NCBI RefSeq assembly: GCF_900112425.1
Contig: NZ_FOLP01000001.1
Coordinates: 906,082-970,081 of the forward strand
Direction: 5' to 3'
Origin: Variovorax sp. OK212
Lineage (GTDB): Bacteria > Pseudomonadota > Gammaproteobacteria > Burkholderiales > Burkholderiaceae_C
Length of the DNA stretch: 64,000 nt
The number at the start of each line of letters is the position of its first letter. The first letter of the stretch is position 1. The notes under the pieces were generated by a model. The model was not told where the DNA came from. It saw only the letters and a program-made list of their open reading frames with translations, and did no database searches. The translations under genes were made by a program, and so were the position numbers. Positions 1-7,906 of this stretch are shown here, piece after piece.

Positions 1-777
1 CTGCGCGTTCTCGCGCTCGCAGGTGAACGACACCGCGAAGGGTTCGCGCACCTGGAATTCGATGCGGCGCTCCACGTTGTTGGCCACGCCCGACGGCGTG
101 GCCACGCCCTTGCCGTAGACCACCTGCATCTTGGCGCCCGGCGTCAGCGTGCGGTTGCACTGCATGGTGATGAAGCGCAGCGGGTCTTTCTCGGCCGCCT
201 TGTCGCGGCCGAAGGCCTTCAGCAGGCCGGCGCGCTGCTCGCCGTCGAGCAGCTTGGCCGGAATGCGCTCGCCCACGCCGTCGGCCGTGCACCAGACGTT
301 CTGGCGCACGCTGTCCAGCGTGGCCGCGCCGTTGAGCTCGAGCATGAACATCTGCTGCTCGTCGATGCGGCTGTAGCTGCCCGGCATGTAGTTGCGCACG
401 AACGGGCCGCCGCTGTTGAACTGGTAGCGCTCGGGCCCGGTCAGCTCGCCGCCGGCGCTGGGCTTGAAGGTGGGAACGCGGGTGACCGTGCAGCGCACGC
501 CGGGCGGCAGGTCGTTCTCGAAGTCGTAGACCCAGGCCTTGGCGTCGGTCCAGCGGCCGGTGCCCTTGCCGGCCTGCGCGTCGTTGCAGCTCACGGTGAG
601 GGGGGCGGGGGCTTTCGGGTCGCCGAAATTGACGGCGGCCTGGTCGAACTTGGCGACGATCTGGCGCACGCGCGCGACCTCGCCTTGCGGGGTCAGGCTG
701 GTGATCTGGAGGGCAAAGCCCGGGCCGGCCATGAGGGCGCCGCCGGCCAGGAGCAATGTTGGAAGGAAACGGTTCAC
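1..777 (-). CDS. alpha-2-macroglobulin family protein, N-terminal part (cut by window edge)
   Basis: The reading frame is open from a GTG at 777 to the left edge (259 codons, no stop), so the C-terminal bulk is missing. The GTG is preceded by an AGGTGGAG ribosome site about 10 bases upstream. The first ~22 residues form a signal peptide (MNRF, then a Leu/Ala-rich core ending near PGFA). The following region (ITSLTPQGEVARVRQIVAKF) resembles the N-terminal domains of large bacterial alpha-2-macroglobulin/YfaS-type proteins, which trap foreign proteases in the periplasm. Family assignment is from remembered sequence similarity; the thioester motif would lie outside the window. Confidence 0.7.
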   Translation of the reverse strand, partial: MNRFLPTLLLAGGALMAGPGFALQITSLTPQGEVARVRQIVAKFDQAAVNFGDPKAPAPLTVSCNDAQAGKGTGRWTDAKAWVYDFENDLPPGVRCTVTRVPTFKPSAGGELTGPERYQFNSGGPFVRNYMPGSYSRIDEQQMFMLELNGAATLDSVRQNVWCTADGVGERIPAKLLDGEQRAGLLKAFGRDKAAEKDPLRFITMQCNRTLTPGAKMQVVYGKGVATPSGVANNVERRIEFQVREPFAVSFTCERENAQ

Positions 778-928
778 TTTTTTGTATCTCCACCTAAGGC
801 AGCGCGCAGCGTAGCCGATTTGCACGACGGTTCGTCAGTGCCAAGCGTCATGTCCGCCGGACTTCTTACAATCGAAGGCTGTCTTGCGTGCGCCGCGCAG
901 ACCGCCACCAAGACCTTGCCGCCGACCG

Positions 929-2071
929 ATGAAACGCTACTGGGAAATAGACGCCTTGCGCGGGCTGATGCTCGTGCTGATGACCGTCACCCATCTGCCG
1001 ACCCGGCTCACGGATCCGCTGGGCCAGCCTTTCGGTTTCGTGTCGGCCGCCGAGGGCTTCGTGCTGCTGTCGGCCTTCGTGGCCGGGCTGGTGTACAGCC
1101 GCATCGGCTACGTGCGCGGGGTCGACTCGATGCGCCAGGCCTTCTGGCGGCGCGTGCTGAAGGTCTACCTGTGCCAGGCGGCGATCCTGCTGTTCCTGTT
1201 CACGGTGATCGCCGCGGTGGGCCTGCACATCGACCAGCCGGCCGTGAAGAACCTGGTGTCGTACTACCTGGCGGAGCCGCGCGACGGCTTCCTGTTCGGG
1301 CTGCTGCTCATCTACGAGCCGGCGCTGCTCGACATCCTGCCGATGTACATCTTTTTCATGCTTCTGAGCCCCTGGGTGCTGGCCTTCGCCATGCGCCACG
1401 GCTGGAACTGGGTGATGGTGGTGAGCGCCACCGTGTGGGCGGCGGCGCAGTTCGGGCTCAGCGAATGGGTCTACGGGCTGGCCGTGCAGCACCTGGGCGT
1501 GCCGGTGCCGTTCCACGAGATGGGCGCGTTCAACACCTACGCCTGGCAGTTCCTGTGGTTCTCGGGGCTGTGCATCGGCGCCACGCGCAACACGCCCGGC
1601 ATGAAGCCGCTGCGTTTTCCGGCGTGGCTGCTGGTGCTGGCCGCGGGCGTTGCGCTGTACGGGCTGTACTGGCGCCACCACGGCATCAACGGGCAGGCGC
1701 CGTTCGGCGGCGACATCGAGCTGAACCTGCTGTTCGACAAATGGCAGCTCGGGCCGCTGCGGCTGGTGAACCTGGTGGCGCTGGGCATCCTGGCGGTGCG
1801 CTTCGGGCCCTGGCTGATGCGGCTCGTTCCGCGGCTGCGCTGGCTGGAGGCGATGGGCTCGGCCTCGCTGCCGGTGTTCTGCGCGCACCTGGTGGCGGTG
1901 CTGCTGGTGCTGGCCTTCTACGGCGACAGCCAGACCGCGCGGCCCTGGTGGGGCGACGGCCTGCTGCTGGTGGTGGTGTTCGCGGGGATGTACTTTGTCG
2001 CGCGCTTCACGCGCGGGGCGGACGTGCCGCCGCCCGCGGACGATGTGCCGACGCAGCCGGCACGGGCCTGA
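929..2071 (+). CDS. opgC: OpgC-type integral membrane protein
   Basis: 380 residues, strongly hydrophobic with about ten membrane segments. It begins with the family-typical motif EIDALRGLMLVLM followed by THLPT, as in the OpgC_C family, whose studied member adds succinyl groups to osmoregulated periplasmic glucans. The ATG at 929 is chosen over an upstream in-frame codon at 884 because the family starts just before the WEIDALRG motif. No other glucan-synthesis gene (opgG or opgH) is nearby, so the substrate is inferred from the family only. It is divergent from the macroglobulin gene, with about 150 bases between their starts. Confidence 0.75.
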   Translation: MKRYWEIDALRGLMLVLMTVTHLPTRLTDPLGQPFGFVSAAEGFVLLSAFVAGLVYSRIGYVRGVDSMRQAFWRRVLKVYLCQAAILLFLFTVIAAVGLHIDQPAVKNLVSYYLAEPRDGFLFGLLLIYEPALLDILPMYIFFMLLSPWVLAFAMRHGWNWVMVVSATVWAAAQFGLSEWVYGLAVQHLGVPVPFHEMGAFNTYAWQFLWFSGLCIGATRNTPGMKPLRFPAWLLVLAAGVALYGLYWRHHGINGQAPFGGDIELNLLFDKWQLGPLRLVNLVALGILAVRFGPWLMRLVPRLRWLEAMGSASLPVFCAHLVAVLLVLAFYGDSQTARPWWGDGLLLVVVFAGMYFVARFTRGADVPPPADDVPTQPARA

Positions 2072-2104
2072 AAACCGTCGAGGGCTCGAGCCCGCGAGGC
2101 CCGA

Positions 2105-2878
2105 TCAGGGCAGGGAGGCGGTCGGCGCCGGCGCGATGCTCGGCAGGTGCGGCGCGATCACCGCGTGCCACAGCCGGTAACCCTCGTCGGTCATGTGCAG
2201 CTTGTCGCCGCGGAACAGCTCCGGGCGCGGGCGGCCGTCGGCGCCGAGCATCGGCGTGTAGATGTCGATGAACTCGCTGTTCGGCAGCAGGTTGAGGTAG
2301 GCCGAAATCACGTGGTTGGTCTCGCGGATCTGCGGCATCAGCTGCTCGCGCGAGGGGCTGGGCTTGACCGAGACGAAGCTGATGCGGGTGTCGGGCAGCT
2401 CGGCGCGCACCGCGTTGGCGAAGCGCGCGAAGCTGTCGAGCACCTGCAGCGGCGTGCGGCCTTCGGCCAGGTCGTTGTCGCCCGCGTACACCACCACCTG
2501 GCGCGGCTTGTAGCGCACCACGAGGTCGCGCGCGAACAGGCTGCAGTCGTTCAGCGTGGAGCCGCCGAAGCCGCGGTTGACCACGCCGCCGGGCACGCGC
2601 GGGAAGTCCTGCGCCAGCCGCGTCCACATGCGCACGGTGGAACTGCCGACGAACACCACGCCGCCCGGGCCGGGAAAGCGCTCCTGGTCGGCACGCGCGA
2701 AGGCGGCCAGTTCGTTGTGCCAGCGCTCCTTGGCGGCGAGGTAGTCGCGCGCGGCCGAGGCCTCGGCCGCGGCCGTCTCGGATTCCTGGGGGAAAAAGGA
2801 GGAGGTGGACTGCGCGTGCGCGGCGAGCGCCGCCGTGAGCAGCGCGACCGTGGCGACCGCGGTGAGCGCGGTTTTCAT
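2105..2878 (-). CDS. exported SGNH/GDSL hydrolase
   Basis: 257 residues from the ATG at 2878. The first 23 residues are a clear signal peptide (MKTALTAVATVALL, ending AHA-Q). SGNH blocks are visible: FVGSSTV (nucleophile Ser, about residue 80), the glycine block NRGFGGST, YAGDND with the catalytic Asn, and DKLHMTDEGY with the Asp/His pair. These enzymes hydrolyse esters; the substrate cannot be told from sequence. An alternative ATG lies at 2887, and neither has a strong ribosome site. It lies downstream of the anti-sigma gene on the same strand with a 119-base gap, so it might belong to the regulon of that sigma factor, which is inference. Confidence 0.8.
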   Translation of the reverse strand: MKTALTAVATVALLTAALAAHAQSTSSFFPQESETAAAEASAARDYLAAKERWHNELAAFARADQERFPGPGGVVFVGSSTVRMWTRLAQDFPRVPGGVVNRGFGGSTLNDCSLFARDLVVRYKPRQVVVYAGDNDLAEGRTPLQVLDSFARFANAVRAELPDTRISFVSVKPSPSREQLMPQIRETNHVISAYLNLLPNSEFIDIYTPMLGADGRPRPELFRGDKLHMTDEGYRLWHAVIAPHLPSIAPAPTASLP

Positions 2879-2997
2879 CGAAAGCATGGGAAGAGGGAAG
2901 GGCCGAAACAACCGAAGGACCGGCATGACGAAAGGCAAAGCGGGTTTCTACCACGGGCCCACGGGAAGGCCGGTGACGGGTTGCAAGCCTGCCGGGC

Positions 2998-3759
2998 CTA
3001 GATGGTCTTCTCGATGAGCGCGCCCTTGAACACGATCGGGCCCTTCGGACCGCTGCCCGCCGGCACGCCGCCCTTGGCTTCGAGGGTGATGGCCAGGGTC
3101 GGCACGGCATGCACGTCGGATTCCGACGCCGCCAGGCGCAGCGCGGGCGCGTTGTCGAGCACGCCCAGCGAGCGCGGCGCGCCGCCCGGCGGCAGGGCCC
3201 ACAGCTGCAGCGACTTGTCGGTGCCTTCGCTGTAGCTGCTCACGCGCTGCAGCACCAGCTGCTTCTTCTTGGGGTCGAAGGTGACCAGCATCGAAGCGGC
3301 GGCCTGGTCGTCGGACAGCACGGCGACGTACTGCACCGCCGGGGCGTTCACCAGCTGGTCGCGCAGGTTGAGTCCGACCACCACGGCCAGCACGGTGGCC
3401 AGCGCGCCGGCCGCCGTGGCACCGCGCCACAGCGCGAGGCTGCGAAGCCAGCCGCCGGGCTGGGGCCGGGCGGCGTCGCGGGCGTTGGCCGCGTCGCGCT
3501 GGCGCTCAATGGCGGCCTTGGCCTGCTCGGCGTCGATCATGTTGCGGATGCGGGTCCACACGGCCGGGTCGGGCACCACGGAGGGCTGCAGCTCGGTCAT
3601 GCTGGCAAGGCGGGCCTGCCAGATGAGCGCGGCGGCGCGGATCGGCGCCTGTTCGCGGGCCAGGGTCTCGAAGCGGCGGCGGGCGCCGCCGCGCAAGGTG
3701 CCGAGCGCATGGCTCGCGGCCATCAGCTCGAGCAGTTCGGGGTTGGCGATGAGGTTCAT
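2998..3759 (-). CDS. anti-sigma factor, RskA-like, membrane-anchored
   Basis: 253 residues. The N-terminal ~90 residues are cytoplasmic and contain the anti-sigma helix pattern (ELLELMAASHALGTLRGGAR, then IWQARLASM). One membrane helix follows (TAAGALATVLAVVVGLNL) and then a periplasmic RskA-type C-terminal domain (LWALPPGGAPRSLGVLD). Such proteins hold a partner ECF sigma factor at the membrane until a signal triggers release or proteolysis. The ATG at 3759 is preferred (GAAGGCGG upstream); an in-frame TTG at 3801 would overlap the sigma gene. Its place directly after the sigma gene supports the pairing. Confidence 0.85.
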   Translation of the reverse strand: MNLIANPELLELMAASHALGTLRGGARRRFETLAREQAPIRAAALIWQARLASMTELQPSVVPDPAVWTRIRNMIDAEQAKAAIERQRDAANARDAARPQPGGWLRSLALWRGATAAGALATVLAVVVGLNLRDQLVNAPAVQYVAVLSDDQAAASMLVTFDPKKKQLVLQRVSSYSEGTDKSLQLWALPPGGAPRSLGVLDNAPALRLAASESDVHAVPTLAITLEAKGGVPAGSGPKGPIVFKGALIEKTI

Positions 3760-3793
3760 GAGAGGGCCGCCTTCGTCGTCGTCGTCATCGCAT

Positions 3794-4387
3794 TCATGCA
3801 AAGCGTCCCATGCAGACGCGCAGTTTCTCCAGCCCGCGCCGGATCCAGGTCTTGACCGTGCCCAGCGGCAGCTTGAGCTGCTCGGACAGCTCGCCGTGGC
3901 TCATCTCGCGCAGGTAGGCCAGGCTGACCACCTCGCGCTGCCGGCCCTCGAGCTGGCTCAGGCATTGGTGCAGCGCCCAGGCCTGCTCGCTGGCATCGGC
4001 GGTGTCCGCCGGGTTGGGCGCGTCCGATTCGAACTGGTCGGCCATGAGCTCGTCGAATTCCTGCGTGAGCTGGGCGCGGTCGGCGGTGCGGCGGCGCAGC
4101 AGGTCGAGCGCCCGGCTGCGCACGATCAGCCCGAGCCAGGCCAGCGGCGGACTGAGCGATGCGCGGTAGTCGCCGGCCACCCGCCAGACGGTCAGAAAGG
4201 CTTCCTGGAGTACGTCCTCGGCCCACTCGCGTTGCCGAACGACGCGCATCGCCAGGCCCATGAGCTTGGGCGAGGTGCGGTCGTAGAGCTGGCGCAGGGC
4301 GGCTTCGTCGCGATGGCCGATCCGATCGATCAGCGCCATCAGTTCGGCGTCGGGGCTGGGTGCTGTCATCCGCGGATTGTGGGGCAT
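3794..4387 (-). CDS. ECF-type RNA polymerase sigma factor
   Basis: 197 residues, the usual ECF size. Region 2 is visible at RDEAALRQLYDRTSPKLMG and RQREWAEDVLQEAFLTVW, and region 4 at LEGRQREVVSLAYLREMSH with the DNA-reading helix LKLPLGTVKTWIRRGLEKL. It should direct RNA polymerase to a stress regulon, antagonised by the anti-sigma factor encoded next. The start could be the ATG at 4387 or that at 4369; neither has a strong ribosome site. The gap to the divergent gene at 4539 (151 bases) must contain both promoters. Confidence 0.9.
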   Translation of the reverse strand: MPHNPRMTAPSPDAELMALIDRIGHRDEAALRQLYDRTSPKLMGLAMRVVRQREWAEDVLQEAFLTVWRVAGDYRASLSPPLAWLGLIVRSRALDLLRRRTADRAQLTQEFDELMADQFESDAPNPADTADASEQAWALHQCLSQLEGRQREVVSLAYLREMSHGELSEQLKLPLGTVKTWIRRGLEKLRVCMGRFA

Positions 4388-4538
4388 CGGTGCGCATGCC
4401 TGATATACGGGCCCGGCGGCCGGTCGGATTCAAGCCACGGACCCCGGAAAAAGGAGCCGTCAAGCCGAAATTGAAAACAATTGTCAACGTATACTGCGCC
4501 GCAAAACGAGGGGGCGCGCCAGCGCAGGTGGGGAAGTA

Positions 4539-5078
4539 ATGAAGCAAATTGCGATCGTGATCGTGCTCTGCATGGGCGCGTGGTATTTCTTTATCGGCGG
4601 CCGCAAGCTCGACGAGTCGATGGTGCGCGACTACTACCAGCAGGAGGCGCGCGCCGTGTCGGCCAACGACGCCGACAAGCTGTGCAAGCAGCTCAGCCGC
4701 AAGGCTGTCGTCGAGGCGAAGACCACCATGATGGGCCGCACCGAAGAGGTGTCGCTCGACCGCGACGAAGCCTGCGCCGCCACCCGCAAGACCATGGAGA
4801 CGCTGCGCCGCGTCAACGACCAGGTCGGCGCCATCCTGGCGATCGAGTACGACTACCACATCGACACCGTCGAGGTGGCCTCCGACCGCAAGAGCGCCGT
4901 CGTCAAGGGCACCAGCGTGATGAAGATGGGCGACTCCGCGCTGCAGCTGAAGACCAGCTTCAACCAGCGCCTGGAACGCGAGCTCGGCCAGATGCGCCTG
5001 GTGCACGCCGAGGACAGCACCGTGGTGCGCCTGGGCGGGCGCGGGGTCATGAGCCAGAGCGATTTCTTCCGCAAGTAG
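4539..5078 (+). CDS. hypothetical membrane-anchored protein
   Basis: 179 residues with one N-terminal hydrophobic segment (IAIVIVLCMGAWYFFIGG), then a hydrophilic alpha/beta region likely on the outer side of the inner membrane. No known domain is recognised. The start is well supported by AGGTGGGGAAGTA directly before the ATG. A TATACT hexamer at 4490-4495 could be its -10 box, but no good -35 is seen. It sits 46 bases upstream of the next membrane-protein gene on the same strand, so the two may be cotranscribed. Confidence 0.75.
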   Translation: MKQIAIVIVLCMGAWYFFIGGRKLDESMVRDYYQQEARAVSANDADKLCKQLSRKAVVEAKTTMMGRTEEVSLDRDEACAATRKTMETLRRVNDQVGAILAIEYDYHIDTVEVASDRKSAVVKGTSVMKMGDSALQLKTSFNQRLERELGQMRLVHAEDSTVVRLGGRGVMSQSDFFRK

Positions 5079-5124
5079 CCGCCCGCCGGCACCCCCCATC
5101 ACCACAGAAAAAGGAGGCGTCGCC

Positions 5125-6435
5125 ATGCTCGCCATCCGGGATTCGCTGCCGCCGCCACCGCCGTTCTGGCACCGCCTGAACAGCTTCTTCGCCTTTCCGC
5201 TGCAGATGCGGCCGCTGGCCTACGGGCTGGTGCTGTCGTTCTGCAGCCTGCTGTTCGAGGGCGTGTTCTTCCTGCCCGACGCCGTGGCGCTCATCGTCAT
5301 CGAGATCGGCATCATGCTGGCGGCCAGCCGCTACGGCTTCAAGATCATCGCGCTGGGCGCGCGCGGCATCCGCGACTCGTCCGACTTCGGCCGCGAGTCG
5401 AGCGACGAGTGGACCTACCTGCCGTGGAAGCTGTTCGCCATCTCGCTGGTGCAGGCGCTGCTGATCGGCTGGCTCGCGTACTACGCGCCCATCCTGGGCA
5501 CGGTGGGCCTGTTCGTGATGTCGTTCACCTTCCCCGCGGCGGTGATCGTGCTGGTGCAGTCAGGCAGCTTCTTCCAGGCGATGAACCCGGGCTACGTGAT
5601 GGACACGATGCGCACCATCGGCTGGCCCTACGCGCTGCTGTGCTTCTTCCTGTTCCTGCTGAGCACGGGCGCGCAGGTGGCGCTGTCGCTGGTGCTGCCG
5701 ATGTTCGACGGGCGCATCGTGCTGCCGATCGCCAACTTCGCCTTCATCTACTTCGGCTGGGTCATGGCCAGCCTGCTGGGCTACGTGATGTTCCAGCACC
5801 ACGACGCCTTCGGCTTCGACGCCGTGGCGGGCAGCGAGCTCGACGGCGGCGGCCCGGTGGAGCGCCGCACGCCCGAGCAGATCGCCGCGCAGCGCACCGA
5901 CGCCGAAGTGGCGCAGCTCGTCACCGAAGGCGACCTGGCCGCCGCGCTGGGCACCGCCTACGAGGCACAGCGCACGGCCGCGTCCGACGACCTGGCCGCG
6001 CAGCGCCGCTACCACCGCGTGCTGGCGCTGATGCCCGACAAGAGCGCCACCATGCTCGACCACGGCAAGCGCTTCATCCCGCTGCTGATGCGCCGCGACC
6101 TGTCTTCCGAGGCGCTCAAGGTCTTCAAGACCTGCAAGGAAAAGGACAAGGCCTTCTCGCTGGACGACGCGCAGATGGTCATTGCCATGGCGCGCGCCGA
6201 ATGGCGCGGCGGCGACGCGCACGCCACGCTGGCGCTGATCTCGGGTTTCGACAAGCGCTTTCGCGGCCACGAGACGATTCCGCAGGCCTATGAACTGGCC
6301 GCCCGCGCGCTGGTGCAGGGCCTGGGCCGCGCCGACATGGCGCAGCCCATCCTGGCCACGATGGAGGCGCGCTACCCGGACAGCGAGCAGACGCAGGAAG
6401 TGCGCTGGCTGCTGCGGCCGGCCCCGGCCGCCTGA
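5125..6435 (+). CDS. multi-pass membrane protein with C-terminal helical repeats
   Basis: 436 residues in two parts. Residues about 25-235 contain five to six membrane segments and resemble DUF4013-like membrane domains, though I am unsure of that family. Residues about 250-436 are soluble and alpha-helical in a TPR-like pattern (QRRYHRVLALMPDKSATM, ALKVFKTCKEKDKAFSLDDA). AAAAAGGAGG precedes the ATG, a good ribosome site. The architecture suggests an assembly or tethering role at the inner membrane; no function is known. Confidence 0.75.
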   Translation: MLAIRDSLPPPPPFWHRLNSFFAFPLQMRPLAYGLVLSFCSLLFEGVFFLPDAVALIVIEIGIMLAASRYGFKIIALGARGIRDSSDFGRESSDEWTYLPWKLFAISLVQALLIGWLAYYAPILGTVGLFVMSFTFPAAVIVLVQSGSFFQAMNPGYVMDTMRTIGWPYALLCFFLFLLSTGAQVALSLVLPMFDGRIVLPIANFAFIYFGWVMASLLGYVMFQHHDAFGFDAVAGSELDGGGPVERRTPEQIAAQRTDAEVAQLVTEGDLAAALGTAYEAQRTAASDDLAAQRRYHRVLALMPDKSATMLDHGKRFIPLLMRRDLSSEALKVFKTCKEKDKAFSLDDAQMVIAMARAEWRGGDAHATLALISGFDKRFRGHETIPQAYELAARALVQGLGRADMAQPILATMEARYPDSEQTQEVRWLLRPAPAA

Positions 6436-6460
6436 GCTCTTCGGCTTCCGCTTCCGCGGC

Positions 6461-7906
6461 TCAGCCTTCCTTCCAGCCCCCGCCCAGCGCCTTGTAGATC
6501 GACAGCCGGTTGGTCTGCTCGGTGAGCTGCAGGCCGATCAGCGTCTGCTGCGCCGCGTAGTGGGCGCGCTGCGCATCGAGCACGTCGAGGTAGTTGCTCG
6601 CGCCGCTGCGAAACAGCGACTGCGACAGCGCGAAGCTGCGTGAGGTGGCGCCCAGCAGCGAGCGCTGCGCGTCCAGCCGTTCGGCCAGCGTGCGCCGCTC
6701 GGCCAGCGCATCGGCCACTTCGCGGAATGCCGTCTGCACCGTCTTCTCGTAGGTGGCGATCTGGATCTGCTGCTGCGCCTGCGCCACGCGCAGGTTCGCG
6801 CGGTTGGCACCGCCGTCGAAGATCGGCACGCTGACCGACGGCGCGAAGCTCCATGCCTTGCTGCCGCCCGCGAACAGCCCTGACAGCGTGCTGCTCGCCG
6901 TGCCCGCCGACGCGGTGAGCGCAATGCGCGGAAAGAACGCGGCGCGCGCCGCGCCGATGTCGGCGTTGCTCGCGCGCAGGGCGTGTTCGGCGGCCAGCAC
7001 GTCGGGGCGCTGCTGCAGCACGCTCGACGGCAGGCCGGCCGGCGGCACCAGCAGTTGCGTGGCTGCAGTGGCTGTCGTTGCCGTCGTGGCGTCGGTCGTG
7101 TCCGTGGCAATCACGGGCAGCAGCTCCGCCGGCGGCGTGGCACCGACCAGCAGCGCCAGCGCGTTGCGGTCCTGCTCGACCTGGCTGTCGAACGCCGCCA
7201 CGTCGGCGCGCGCGGCATCGACCGTGCTCTGCGCCTGCGCGAGCGCCAGGCCCGACTGCGCACCGAGCCGGTGGCTGCGCTCGACCAGGTCGAAGGACTT
7301 GCGCTGGCTCTCCAGCGTGTGGCGCGCGAGCTGCAGGCGCTGCTCGTCGGCGGCCAGCTGCAGCCACGCGGTGGCGACCGACGCGACCAGGCTGATCTGC
7401 GTGCCGCGCTGCGTGGCCTCGGTCTGGAAGTAGCTCTGCAGTGCCGCTTCGCCCAGGTTGCGCACACGGCCGAACAGGTCGATCTCGTAGCTCGTGAGGC
7501 CCAGGTTGGCGCTGTACTGCGACGAGATGCGCGGCTCGCCGCTGTTCGACAGGCTGCCCGGCGTGCGCGAGCGGCTGCCGCCCGCGCCGGCTTCCACCGT
7601 GGGGAACAGGCCGGCGCGCGCAATGCCGTACTGGGCGCGCGCACGTTCGATGTTGAGCGCGGCCACGCGCAGGTCGCGGTTGTTGGCCAGTGCGAGTTCG
7701 ATCGTGCCCTGCAGCCGGGGCTCGACGAAGAAGCTGCGCCAGCCCACATCGAGCGGCGTTGCCGCTTCGACGCCGGAGGAGGGCAGGGCCTGCGGCACCG
7801 GCGAAGCGGGTGCGGCGTAGTCGGGCGCGAGGTTGACGCAGCCGGCGAGCACGGCGGATGCGACCGCCGCGAGGGCCACGGCGCGGAGCGGGAATGCGTG
7901 CTTCAT
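6461..7906 (-). CDS. RND efflux outer-membrane channel lipoprotein (OprM/NodT family)
   Basis: 481 residues. A lipoprotein signal is visible (VASAVLAGC, lipidated Cys 22). The body has the duplicated outer-membrane-factor pattern: ALANNRDLRVAALNIERARA in the first half and QQRPDVLAAEHALRASNADI in the second, with YEIDLFGRVRN typical of OprM. It forms the trimeric outer-membrane duct of the pump encoded by the two preceding genes. Its ATG shares one base with the pump stop codon (TGATG at 7908-7904), implying translational coupling. Codons 207-214 include a Thr/Ala-rich loop (TDTTDATTATTATAAT) that looks like a lineage-specific insertion. Confidence 0.93.
   Translation of the reverse strand: MKHAFPLRAVALAAVASAVLAGCVNLAPDYAAPASPVPQALPSSGVEAATPLDVGWRSFFVEPRLQGTIELALANNRDLRVAALNIERARAQYGIARAGLFPTVEAGAGGSRSRTPGSLSNSGEPRISSQYSANLGLTSYEIDLFGRVRNLGEAALQSYFQTEATQRGTQISLVASVATAWLQLAADEQRLQLARHTLESQRKSFDLVERSHRLGAQSGLALAQAQSTVDAARADVAAFDSQVEQDRNALALLVGATPPAELLPVIATDTTDATTATTATAATQLLVPPAGLPSSVLQQRPDVLAAEHALRASNADIGAARAAFFPRIALTASAGTASSTLSGLFAGGSKAWSFAPSVSVPIFDGGANRANLRVAQAQQQIQIATYEKTVQTAFREVADALAERRTLAERLDAQRSLLGATSRSFALSQSLFRSGASNYLDVLDAQRAHYAAQQTLIGLQLTEQTNRLSIYKALGGGWKEG

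Noticed and set aside
4471-4495. TTGAAA...TATACT as a sigma-70 promoter before the gene at 4539
   Set aside because: The spacing is only 13 bases, too short; the TATACT alone is mentioned with that gene.
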